This document shows positions 1-7,809 of a stretch of 64,000 nucleotides of DNA, one piece after another. Position 1 is the stretch's first letter. Each line of letters begins with the position of its first letter. A model generated the notes under the pieces. It did no database searches, had not been told where the DNA came from, and saw only the letters and a list, made by a program, of their open reading frames with translations. The position numbers were made by a program, and so were the translations under genes. Source of the DNA: Bacteroidota bacterium (GTDB lineage Bacteria > Bacteroidota > Bacteroidia > Bacteroidales > F082); assembly GCA_016715945.1 (NCBI GenBank), contig JADJXJ010000001.1, forward strand, positions 1,860,001-1,924,000, given 5' to 3'.

Positions 1-2
1 GT

Positions 3-413
3 GATTTGGTCTCGTTAAAAACCAGGACTTCCAAAGCCAGAAGGGTAGAGCACTTTTTTTTAGAAATAGCTTCAAACCGCCAGACAACAAATCATCCAAT
101 CTATGATGAGGTTGCAGATAAGATACTATCATCCAACGGATTATCGAGAGATGTACATACATTCGGCCATCCCGGTTCACTTAGAAGTTTGGAGCGATAT
201 TTTAAAAATCACATTGGACTAACGATTAAAACCTTTCAAGGCGTTATCAGGCACAAATACATAATTGCTAAAATGGCAGAGAACCCCTCGTTTAAATGGA
301 ATGATCCCGCCCTTGATGGCATTTTTTACGACCAATCGCACTTTGACCGCGATTTTAAGAAATTCGAAGGCATCAAACCATCCAAATACAAGAGTTCTAT
401 CTCAATTTTCTGA
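3..413 (+). CDS. AraC-family transcriptional regulator, C-terminal part (5' end outside window)
   Basis: The reading frame is open to the left edge, so only the last 136 or so codons are visible. They contain a typical AraC/XylS DNA-binding domain: a first helix-turn-helix with GLTIKTFQGVIR, and a second with the DQSHFDRDFKKFEGIKPS signature followed by a short tail. AraC domains are two linked HTH units that bind promoter half-sites; the sensor domain is missing here. The gene lies about 90 bp upstream of the exported-protein operon on the same strand, so it could regulate that operon, but this is only inferred from position. The annotated TTG at base 6 is not a credible start because the frame continues upstream. 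Confidence 0.8.
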   Translation, partial: DLVSLKTRTSKARRVEHFFLEIASNRQTTNHPIYDEVADKILSSNGLSRDVHTFGHPGSLRSLERYFKNHIGLTIKTFQGVIRHKYIIAKMAENPSFKWNDPALDGIFYDQSHFDRDFKKFEGIKPSKYKSSISIF

Positions 414-505
414 GTTTCCGGCCTATCATGTGTCGCATTTTTACATAGCAGGATAGCGAATGTTGTCCACTTTTGTGGCCACAAACGAACCAAATTAAAA
501 TCCTT

Positions 506-1849
506 ATGAAAATCCTGCATCCACACTATGCACTTGTTGCTGCATTTTGCTGTTATTCCTTGTTGCTTAATGCACAAATCAGCCCCGAAAGCATTTTGAA
601 AAATGCTAAGAAAAAGACCGAGCGAAAAATTGAAAACCGGATAGAGCGCCGCATCGACAAGGCTGTTGATAAAACCCTCGACAATATTGAAAACGGCGCA
701 GAAGGCGACAAAAAGAAAGAGCAGAAAGACAAGAAAACTGAACCGAAAGCAGAAAAACCAACTGAAAAAGATCAGACTGAAAAACCCAACAAAAATGACA
801 AGGCAACCGAGGCCGAAAAACCTGAAGCAGAACAAAAGCAGGCATCCCCTCAGCTTGCATGGAATAAATATGATTTTGTACCCGGCACTGAGATTATTTT
901 TGAAGACAATCAGGAAGGGGAACAAAACGGTGAGTTCCCGAGCAAATGGGATTTGGTAGAAGGAAATATTGAAAATGCAAATTTCAATGGAGAAAATGTT
1001 ATCTATTTCATTAGTGTCAATGCTAACGGAGGTGGGGGTATTGTTCCACTTATCAAAAATAATACTGAAGATTACTTACCTGAAGAATTTACTGTAGAAT
1101 TTGATGCTTATTTTACTGACCAACATTTGACATACTATTTGTTTTTTGCAGATTATAAAAATCAAAAAAAAATAAGCCGATCTGGATCAAACCAAGCATT
1201 ATGGGCTGCCGAACAATATTTAAGGTTTACCCAAAATGGTGCTGATGGTAAAAACATTGCTTCTAAAACAATGCCAGACACAAAATCAAATACCAACATA
1301 CCAAGATGGAGACATATTTCAGTTTCTTTCAACAAAAGAGCATTAAAGGCATATATTGATGATACTCGTATTCTCAATATTCCAAATGTTGAGTTTAATC
1401 CCACAGGAATTGGATTATCAACTCATAACCCTGATGGGAAAAGAGTTGGTTATATAAAAAACATCCGCATTGCCAAAGGTGCTGTTCCCCTGTATGATAA
1501 AGTACTTACAGATGGCAAATTTGTTACCACCGGCATAAAGTTCGATGTAAACAAAGCCACCATCAAAGCCGAATCTTTAGGCACCATTAACTATGTAGTG
1601 AAAATGATGCAGGATAACCCTACGCTAAAGTTTTCGGTAGAAGGGCACACCGACAGCGATGGCGACGAGGCATCCAACCTTAAGCTTTCTGAAGCCCGTG
1701 CTAAAGCCGTAATGGATAAACTTACAGAACTCGGAATTGCCAAAGATCGCCTTACTTCAAAAGGACATGGCGAAAGCAAACCGATGGCAGCCAACGATTC
1801 GCCCGAAGGTAAAGCGCAAAACCGCAGGGTTGAATTTGTCAAGTTTTAA
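506..1849 (+). CDS. Exported OmpA-family protein with LamG-like domain
   Basis: The start is taken at the ATG at 506, which gives a clean signal peptide (MKILHPHYALVAAFCCYSLLLNAQ); a TTG 33 bp upstream in frame is rejected. The 447-residue protein has three parts: a highly charged Lys/Glu/Gln-rich stretch at about residues 30-125 that may be extended or coiled; a beta-rich region at about 128-330 with the look of a LamG/concanavalin jelly roll; and a C-terminal OmpA peptidoglycan-binding domain with VEGHTDSDG, LSEARAKAV and NRRVEF. The OmpA part should anchor the protein to the cell wall in the periplasm. It leads a run of six collinear exported-protein genes. The domain calls are by eye; the LamG assignment is the weaker one. 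Confidence 0.8.
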   Translation: MKILHPHYALVAAFCCYSLLLNAQISPESILKNAKKKTERKIENRIERRIDKAVDKTLDNIENGAEGDKKKEQKDKKTEPKAEKPTEKDQTEKPNKNDKATEAEKPEAEQKQASPQLAWNKYDFVPGTEIIFEDNQEGEQNGEFPSKWDLVEGNIENANFNGENVIYFISVNANGGGGIVPLIKNNTEDYLPEEFTVEFDAYFTDQHLTYYLFFADYKNQKKISRSGSNQALWAAEQYLRFTQNGADGKNIASKTMPDTKSNTNIPRWRHISVSFNKRALKAYIDDTRILNIPNVEFNPTGIGLSTHNPDGKRVGYIKNIRIAKGAVPLYDKVLTDGKFVTTGIKFDVNKATIKAESLGTINYVVKMMQDNPTLKFSVEGHTDSDGDEASNLKLSEARAKAVMDKLTELGIAKDRLTSKGHGESKPMAANDSPEGKAQNRRVEFVKF

Positions 1850-1867
1850 CTCTATAAACCGTTGATT

Positions 1868-2593
1868 ATGAGAAGAATAATTATGGCTGTTTTGGCCGTG
1901 GGTTTTGGTTTTTCTGCATTCGCCCAACCCATTGCTATAAGCTTCAGCGATTTTTCTGAGATTGTTGGTTCAATGCAGATACAAGGTTTCTCCTCCCCAT
2001 TTGAAATTACTGAAGAAGAGGATGAGTTTAATCGCTATGCAGCTACATTCCTTAATACCAAAGATTTTGTTTATATAAAGCTTGATCCCCGCAAAGGCGG
2101 AGTAGTTTGGCAGGATGCCCCATATAAATTAGGCAAATGGGATGCAGAATATGCGTTTTTGCGAACTCAGGCTACTTTGGCAATAGATTTGCCTGCTATT
2201 GAAGCCGTCCTGAGGATAAGCAGCAACAAATATACCCATCAGGCCGACCTTGAAGCCATTGCCTGGCAAACAGGACTTTTAGACCGGAATTTTGCAGCAC
2301 TTCGCTGGCCCGATGAAATTCCTGAAGCATTTCGTCCTGAATGTGTAATTGTTGATGTTGAGCGTGTTGAATCTTCAACTGAAGGCTATGCAACCGAATA
2401 CTTTCTTACAGTTTTGATGAGTAAGGAGCTGAAACAATCGGTAAAAAGGCTTCGCAGTCAGTACGAAGATAATGGGCATTACATTGTTTTTCCCGATAAA
2501 ACTGCTCTGACCTCGCAGTTTGGCCATCTCGATGATCTTGACACCTGTTGCCGGGATGATGAAAAGCTTGTCATTTCATTTCAAATACCATAA
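1868..2593 (+). CDS. Exported protein of unknown function
   Basis: I do not recognise this family. The ATG at 1868 gives a 241-residue precursor with a signal peptide (MRRIIMAVLAVGFGFSAFAQ) ending at a plausible signal peptidase I site; the TTG two codons earlier is less likely. The mature part is acidic, mixed alpha/beta, with two adjacent cysteines near the end (DTCCRDDEK) and no transmembrane helix. It starts 18 bp after the OmpA-like gene and ends 11 bp before the next exported protein, so co-transcription is likely. Confidence 0.6.
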   Translation: MRRIIMAVLAVGFGFSAFAQPIAISFSDFSEIVGSMQIQGFSSPFEITEEEDEFNRYAATFLNTKDFVYIKLDPRKGGVVWQDAPYKLGKWDAEYAFLRTQATLAIDLPAIEAVLRISSNKYTHQADLEAIAWQTGLLDRNFAALRWPDEIPEAFRPECVIVDVERVESSTEGYATEYFLTVLMSKELKQSVKRLRSQYEDNGHYIVFPDKTALTSQFGHLDDLDTCCRDDEKLVISFQIP

Positions 2594-2604
2594 ATCGGCA
2601 AAAG

Positions 2605-4104
2605 ATGAGCGTTGGAAAATACTTGATTGTACTGGCATTATCACTGATTCTTTTGCCTGATGTGAGCCTGGCAAACCGGGGAAAGATTAAAATTCTCGAA
2701 AAACTTTACACTGAAAAAGCCCCTCCGGATAAGATGAAAGCGGAGGTAGCTGACAAATGGATCAGACACAATCAGATGGTTGACCTGGTGGAAGCTGGTT
2801 ATTTATCACGGATTCAGGATCTTGCGTACAAAATTGGCAACAACCAGAATCTTGAAGTTGATCAGAATGCCGCCAATACAATGAAGAATTTTATTCTTTC
2901 GGCATCATTTCATTGTATTCCTGACGAACTACCTGACGGGGTTGAAAATGAAAACAGTCCGGGAATACAAGCTGAATATTATTTCATGTTGAATTTTACA
3001 CTCACCGATCCTCACACCATGATTATAATATCGAAATATATGCTGGAAGCAACATATAATTCTGCAACTCGCTTAAGTGCGCATGAACAAGCCGAACTCG
3101 CCTTTAAGTTGCTTGATGATCCGGGCATACCCAACATTGATCAGATTGAAGCCGATATTACAGCAAAAGCCGATTATCATGCTGCAAAAATCCGCTATGC
3201 GGGAACAGCCACTGCCAATGGTAAAAATACAGGAATGGTAACGGTTTCCGGCATCAGGAGTAATGTAATCGGGGAGGCAAAGAGTAATCCCATCTCGGCG
3301 TTTGAACTCAGGTGCGAAAAAGGAAAGTTTAAAAAAACCAATGCCCGTTTTGTTCGCTTCGAAGGCAATGAATACTTTCACGGAGGTCCCAATTCCATAA
3401 GCTTTGATTACGAAACGTACAACTGTGCTGATTTTGAAGATGATAAAACCGAGGAAAAGTTCACGCTGGTTCAGATAAGCCGCTTTGCAGGCCGAATTGA
3501 CGAGGAGATTGTGCAGGAAGAAACCATTGAGTTTAATTGCGGGTCATACAACATTACAGCGCATTATTCGGCTCCAGGATTTGCCGATGCCAAAGTGGTG
3601 TGGAAAAATGTTAGTGTACTCATTCCTGATGATTTCTCGAAAATTCCGGTATATCAGGCCAAAGATTTTGAAAATGATGATGTTCCGGAAGTAATAGTAC
3701 CCTATGCCATAAATATCCCGGGCTATGGTCTGGAATATTATCTGAGTGAGTGTATGGATGAACTTGAAATACCCGAGATTATTAGTCTGAGGGCTGGTCA
3801 GCCCGGAGCAGTTCTCTGGATCGATAAAGGAGAAGATGCGCTGAATAAATGTTCTGTCGAAAAAACTCCTGAAAATCCTTTTGTTCATCTGGTGCTGCAG
3901 TTTGACCTACATATCGGCGAAAATGAAGGCGATGGCGAACAAATTGCAGTGGGTACCGATTCTGAGTTCCCTAATGCCTATACATTTCCATGGAAAAGTA
4001 TAGAGCCGGAAATAATTGAAAAACTACAATCGGGGCAATTTGCCGAAAAGAAACTCAGCAACAGATCCGGAGCAACACTTACCATAACATTTGATCCCAA
4101 ATAG
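2605..4104 (+). CDS. Large exported protein of unknown function
   Basis: No family is recognised. The 499-residue product begins with a signal peptide (MSVGKYLIVLALSLILLPDVSLA). The first half is mostly helical and the second half beta-rich and acidic, with a few scattered cysteines (for example FHC, LRC, YNC, FNC) that could pair in an oxidising periplasm. There is no lipobox, no sorting domain and no later membrane segment. It is the third gene of the collinear exported-protein run, 11 bp after the previous stop. Confidence 0.6.
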   Translation: MSVGKYLIVLALSLILLPDVSLANRGKIKILEKLYTEKAPPDKMKAEVADKWIRHNQMVDLVEAGYLSRIQDLAYKIGNNQNLEVDQNAANTMKNFILSASFHCIPDELPDGVENENSPGIQAEYYFMLNFTLTDPHTMIIISKYMLEATYNSATRLSAHEQAELAFKLLDDPGIPNIDQIEADITAKADYHAAKIRYAGTATANGKNTGMVTVSGIRSNVIGEAKSNPISAFELRCEKGKFKKTNARFVRFEGNEYFHGGPNSISFDYETYNCADFEDDKTEEKFTLVQISRFAGRIDEEIVQEETIEFNCGSYNITAHYSAPGFADAKVVWKNVSVLIPDDFSKIPVYQAKDFENDDVPEVIVPYAINIPGYGLEYYLSECMDELEIPEIISLRAGQPGAVLWIDKGEDALNKCSVEKTPENPFVHLVLQFDLHIGENEGDGEQIAVGTDSEFPNAYTFPWKSIEPEIIEKLQSGQFAEKKLSNRSGATLTITFDPK

Positions 4105-4142
4105 ATTGAAAATAATTTACCTTTTACCTTTATCCTAAGAGA

Positions 4143-5231
4143 ATGAATAATAATACAACTACTACAGTTTTCATTTTAGCACTTCTTTTATTGTTGAGTG
4201 TTTTCAGTGTCTCAATAGCCCAAAACAGTCCATGCAGTAAGCTCGACGAAACAAAAGTTGCTGAGCTGTTGCGCGAAGCAGCCCGGCTGGAAAAAGAAGG
4301 CGATGAAGACGGGTCGCAGGCTTTGATGACAGAGATTGGCTTATTGTATAATGCCGATCTTGAACAAGCCATACAACAGCCCATCCCCGATCCTCAGGGC
4401 CTATATTGTAAAGTCAATCCAACTGTAAGGCACATTGCCTGTATTCTTAAACTTACGGCCCGAGTTGAGCTGATGGGTAATCCCGAACTTTCGGCCAGGG
4501 GTATGCAACGCGCTAAGGAAGGTGTCGAGTTTTGGACAACTCAGTTTGCATACACCATGCCTCCTGAGGGAAACGAACGCTGTAATGAATATCTGGCCTG
4601 CATCTTCAAAGCGTTGTCTCAAAGATATTTAATCGGCGTCGAACACAATGAAGTGGACGATTTGCTTTGGGCAAAGGCCAATGTTATCATGGAAAAAGGG
4701 TGCAACCCCTGTGAAACCAAATGGGTGGCTGTTGGCAAAGTGGACATTGAATGGCGCAACGAAGATGAACATGTGACCATGGCCGGCTATGCACAATGGG
4801 AAAATTTTCACCTGATTGTCAATTTATCCCAGCTCGAGGAACAATGTATGCACCTGAAATACGATGACAGGCTTACCTTTCCGTATGCGTGCGATGGTGG
4901 CGTGGTTTCGCACAAGGGTGGAAAAATAACTACCCGCCTTACTTTGACAGATCCTGATCCCACATTTGCCACTGAAATTATTGATGGCGACCTGACCATC
5001 TGCTCCGAAAATACCCTTGCCCCTAAAGAGCTTCGCCTGATTTCGTACATCGGTTTTAATGGGCATGGTGAATCTGTTCAAATCAACATGACCGATAAAA
5101 TAGCATTAATCAAAGCCCGAAAACCTTTTGAGGTAAGTGCAACCGTCGGCAATGAGGAAATACCAAGCTATCAGGCCCGGTTTAAGTTCATGTTTTATCC
5201 GGTAAGCGGTTGGGAAACGTCTGACTTTTAA
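4143..5231 (+). CDS. Exported, cysteine-containing protein of unknown function
   Basis: The 362-residue product has a strongly hydrophobic signal peptide (MNNNTTTTVFILALLLLL and on to SIAQ). The N-terminal half is helical and contains several cysteines (NSPCSK, LYCKV, HIACIL, NERCNEYLACIF, KGCNPCETK), suggesting disulfides; the C-terminal half is predicted beta (VAVGKVDIEWRNEDE onwards). I do not recognise a family. It follows the 499-residue gene by 38 bp and precedes the next exported protein by 11 bp. Confidence 0.6.
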   Translation: MNNNTTTTVFILALLLLLSVFSVSIAQNSPCSKLDETKVAELLREAARLEKEGDEDGSQALMTEIGLLYNADLEQAIQQPIPDPQGLYCKVNPTVRHIACILKLTARVELMGNPELSARGMQRAKEGVEFWTTQFAYTMPPEGNERCNEYLACIFKALSQRYLIGVEHNEVDDLLWAKANVIMEKGCNPCETKWVAVGKVDIEWRNEDEHVTMAGYAQWENFHLIVNLSQLEEQCMHLKYDDRLTFPYACDGGVVSHKGGKITTRLTLTDPDPTFATEIIDGDLTICSENTLAPKELRLISYIGFNGHGESVQINMTDKIALIKARKPFEVSATVGNEEIPSYQARFKFMFYPVSGWETSDF

Positions 5232-5242
5232 TATTTAAACGG

Positions 5243-5977
5243 ATGTCAGATTCAGGTACCAGACAATTGGGGCTCAGGCTTGCTTTTGGGCTGGTTCTGC
5301 TATGGACTGCGGGTAATACATATGCACAGAAGCCTGCCTCAGGCGGTTCAACCGTGCCCGATGCGATGAAAAACATTCACTGGTTAAGCCATGCTTTTGG
5401 TGTTGGAACAATAATGGAGCTTTCCAAAAAACAAACCAGAACAGACGATACAACCTTCCGATTTGGAATAGAATGCAGTAAACCAGGTTTCGTGGGAACA
5501 AGCTCAAAACTCGGATTATTAAATAGCCTGACCGATGCAACCTATTCATCGATAAAAGAAAATGCCGGAAATCAAAAAGCCCTTAACCCGGATCTGCTTG
5601 AGCAAATCAGCTATAAGTATTTTGTTCATGATACCATAATAAGTATCGTTATCACCCATTCGCGCAATTACTACCGGAGCGAAGGCACCATGTTCTTTAC
5701 TGTTCTTCACTTCGACCATAAAAATCAGCAACTGCTGAGCAATGACAAAATCTTTGAAGTATTTGCACTCAATAAGTCTGCTGTGCTTAATGCCTTTGCT
5801 GAGCAATGCATCTGGCCCGATGAAAGCCAACAGCCACTCTTCGAACACCTTTGGTTCGAAAACTTATGCAGGAGCGACTTGAACCTGTTGAAGATGTATT
5901 TGGATGACCGGCACCACGTTCACATCATTTATCCATTAGCAGAGAACGGTATTGAAGATGAAATTGTTTTGAAATAA
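5243..5977 (+). CDS. Exported protein of unknown function
   Basis: A 244-residue product with an N-terminal signal peptide: short polar n-region, hydrophobic core LAFGLVLLWTAG, then NTYAQ. The mature part is mixed alpha/beta with aromatic-rich segments (RNYYRSEGTMFFTVLHFDH) and ends in an acidic tail. No motif or family is recognised. It is the fifth gene of the exported run and is spaced tightly from its upstream neighbour. Confidence 0.55.
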   Translation: MSDSGTRQLGLRLAFGLVLLWTAGNTYAQKPASGGSTVPDAMKNIHWLSHAFGVGTIMELSKKQTRTDDTTFRFGIECSKPGFVGTSSKLGLLNSLTDATYSSIKENAGNQKALNPDLLEQISYKYFVHDTIISIVITHSRNYYRSEGTMFFTVLHFDHKNQQLLSNDKIFEVFALNKSAVLNAFAEQCIWPDESQQPLFEHLWFENLCRSDLNLLKMYLDDRHHVHIIYPLAENGIEDEIVLK

Positions 5978-6022
5978 AACATTGATTATAAACACATTAA
6001 AAATTTTTAACTGACAGAAACC

Positions 6023-6700
6023 ATGAAAACAACATTCCTGCTGGCAATTATGCTTACCCTTGTCATGGGCTTGAATGCCCAAAAGGACGATTACATGAAC
6101 CTCAAGCAATTCGACATCAAATCGGGTAAAGTAGTTTACAAGATTGAAGGAAAAACAAAAGGAACAAAAACCCTTTGGTTCGACGATTATGGCAGGTATC
6201 AGTATGAACACACCACAACGACAACAAAAATATTTGGCATCACAAGCAAGGAAGACAAGTTAAAAATCAGAGATAAGGAATGGATTTACGACATTAATCT
6301 GATTGAAAAGACCGGAACAAAAATGCGGGTTCAGGATGCAAACGAGATTCTTAATACAGTAACTAACTCAGCATCAGACGCGGAACTGAAGAAATTTGCC
6401 GCAGATATTCAGAAGGACATGGAAATTAAAGATGGGGGTACCGAAACCATCCTTGGCAAAACGTGCAAGCTTACCATCAGCGGCAAACTCAATTCCAAAA
6501 TCTGGGAATATAAACGTATTCCGTTGAAAACTACGGTTGAACTTGGTGGTCTTGGATCAACTTCTGAGGAAGCAGTTTCATTCGAAGAAAACATCAGTAT
6601 TCCTGCTTCCCAGTTTACTGTTCCTTCCGGAATCTCGCTGGAGTTTATCGACATGAAAAAAATGAACGGATTGATGGGAGTTCCTGACGATAACGACTAA
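6023..6700 (+). CDS. Exported beta-rich protein, possibly DUF4412-like
   Basis: The 225-residue precursor has a signal peptide (MKTTFLLAIMLTLVMGLNAQ). The mature part reads as repeated beta strands carrying a substrate-modification vocabulary typical of small Bacteroidota periplasmic proteins: SGKVVYKIEGKTKGTKTLWF, then ETILGKTCKLTISG, then a final strand-rich tail. This resembles DUF4412-type proteins, but I can only suggest it. It is the last gene of the exported run. The stop codon lies inside a short AT-rich inverted repeat. Confidence 0.5.
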   Translation: MKTTFLLAIMLTLVMGLNAQKDDYMNLKQFDIKSGKVVYKIEGKTKGTKTLWFDDYGRYQYEHTTTTTKIFGITSKEDKLKIRDKEWIYDINLIEKTGTKMRVQDANEILNTVTNSASDAELKKFAADIQKDMEIKDGGTETILGKTCKLTISGKLNSKIWEYKRIPLKTTVELGGLGSTSEEAVSFEENISIPASQFTVPSGISLEFIDMKKMNGLMGVPDDND

Positions 6701-6818
6701 TCTGATTAGTATCCCGGGCGCATTTTACACACGCTTGTTTAGTTCAGGAACAGAAGTTCGTTATCCATTTCACTGATAATGATTAACTTGGCACTCTCAA
6801 ATTAATCAGGCTTTTATT

Positions 6819-7166
6819 ATGGACCACGAAAGCATCCGGAACTACTGCCTGAGCAAGCCGCAAGCTGCCGAGAGCTTGCCCTTCGACGATCAAACCCTCG
6901 TGTTCAAAGTGGGCGGCAAAATGTTTGCCGTGCTCGCGCTCGACGAACCAAATCTGGCATTAAAAGCCAGCCCGGATGAGGTGATGTTCAGGCTTGAACA
7001 TTACCCTGAAGTGCAGCCTCCACGTTATTTCGACAAGCGACACTGGCATTTTGTGCATTTCGATAACCTGACAGACGAAAAACTGCTGCTCCAGTGGATC
7101 GACTGGTCGTACGAACTTATAGTCAGCAGCTTGCCAAAGAAAACCCGGATTGCGCTTAACCTGTAA
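6819..7166 (+). CDS. MmcQ/YjbR family protein
   Basis: A compact 115-residue protein matching the YjbR/MmcQ family, which folds like a DNA-binding double-wing domain: ESLPFDDQTLVFKVGGKMFAV at the front, then LALKASPDE, and the conserved RYFDKRHWHFV segment followed by a C-terminal helix (LLQWIDWSYELIVSSLPKK). The biochemical role of the family is not established; DNA binding is suggested from its fold. The stop codon directly abuts the stop of the convergent thioredoxin gene. Confidence 0.85.
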   Translation: MDHESIRNYCLSKPQAAESLPFDDQTLVFKVGGKMFAVLALDEPNLALKASPDEVMFRLEHYPEVQPPRYFDKRHWHFVHFDNLTDEKLLLQWIDWSYELIVSSLPKKTRIALNL

Positions 7167-7601
7167 TTATTGCGCAAGGTGTTTCTGCAACAGTTTCTCC
7201 AGTGCTGGCTTTGGCCGCACTCCGACAAGCTGTTCAACTACTTTGCCATCCTTAAAAAGAATGATTGTGGGTATGCTCCGGATTCCAAATCTGGCAGCGA
7301 TGGCCTGATTCTCGTCCACATTTACTTTTCCCACGGTAACTCTTCCCTGGTAATCGGAGGCAAGCGAACCCATTATGGGTGCAATCACCCGGCAAGGCCC
7401 GCACCATGGTGCCCAGAAATCAACCAAGGTGAGCCCATTGGCTATCGTTTGATCAAAATTGCTCCCGTTCAGCACCTGCACCGGGGCATCGGATTCATCG
7501 GCAGAGTGGCTGGTTAGCGCGCGGAACTGCCTAACCCTACGGTAAAAGAGCACCCCAAGGAGCACCAGCACAACCAACCAAAGCAGCAAAGTGTAGTCCA
7601 T
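7167..7601 (-). CDS. Membrane-anchored thioredoxin
   Basis: The 144-residue product starts with one hydrophobic helix (LLLWLVVLVLLGVLFY) and continues into a full thioredoxin fold with the active site WAPWCGPC around residue 67 and the conserved cis-Pro loop SIPTIILFKDG. The protein would expose a disulfide reductase domain from a membrane anchor; which side of the membrane is not decided by sequence alone, although the positive residues after the helix (YRRVR) favour a cytoplasmic domain. A -7 element lies about 20 bp upstream of the start. Confidence 0.9.
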   Translation of the reverse strand: MDYTLLLWLVVLVLLGVLFYRRVRQFRALTSHSADESDAPVQVLNGSNFDQTIANGLTLVDFWAPWCGPCRVIAPIMGSLASDYQGRVTVGKVNVDENQAIAARFGIRSIPTIILFKDGKVVEQLVGVRPKPALEKLLQKHLAQ

Positions 7602-7620
7602 TGAATTTAGTTTTAAGAGG

Positions 7621-7628
7621 CAAAGTTA
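7621..7628 (-). promoter_or_regulatory. Bacteroidota -7 promoter element for the thioredoxin gene
   Basis: On the minus strand the sequence is TAACTTTG, an exact TAnnTTTG match, 19 bp before the ATG. No clear TTTG -33 box is present at the usual distance. Confidence 0.4.
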
Positions 7629-7755
7629 ACCAAACCTTGTGAAAATATCGATTAATCTCGATTTATATAAAGGCTTCGTTATCAACATCTTAAGCCTTAT
7701 TCTGGGTTATTGCTGTTTTCCTACTCAACGATACCCTTGTGTATAAGACAATTTT

Positions 7756-7787
7756 TTTGATTTTGGCAACTCATCTTGCTAAATTCG
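7756..7787 (+). promoter_or_regulatory. Candidate Bacteroidota promoter for the GT4 gene
   Basis: A TTTG box at 7756-7759 is followed after 20 bp by TAAATTCG at 7780-7787, one mismatch from TAnnTTTG. The predicted transcript would begin roughly 15 bp before the ATG at 7810. Confidence 0.4.
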
Positions 7788-7809
7788 AAGTGCCAAAAAC
7801 CATCATGCC

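Noticed and set aside
6696..6710. Inverted repeat ACTAAT-ctg-ATTAGT at the stop of the last exported-protein gene
   Set aside because: The stem is short and entirely AT-rich apart from one pair, and there is no U run, so it is too weak to call a terminator.
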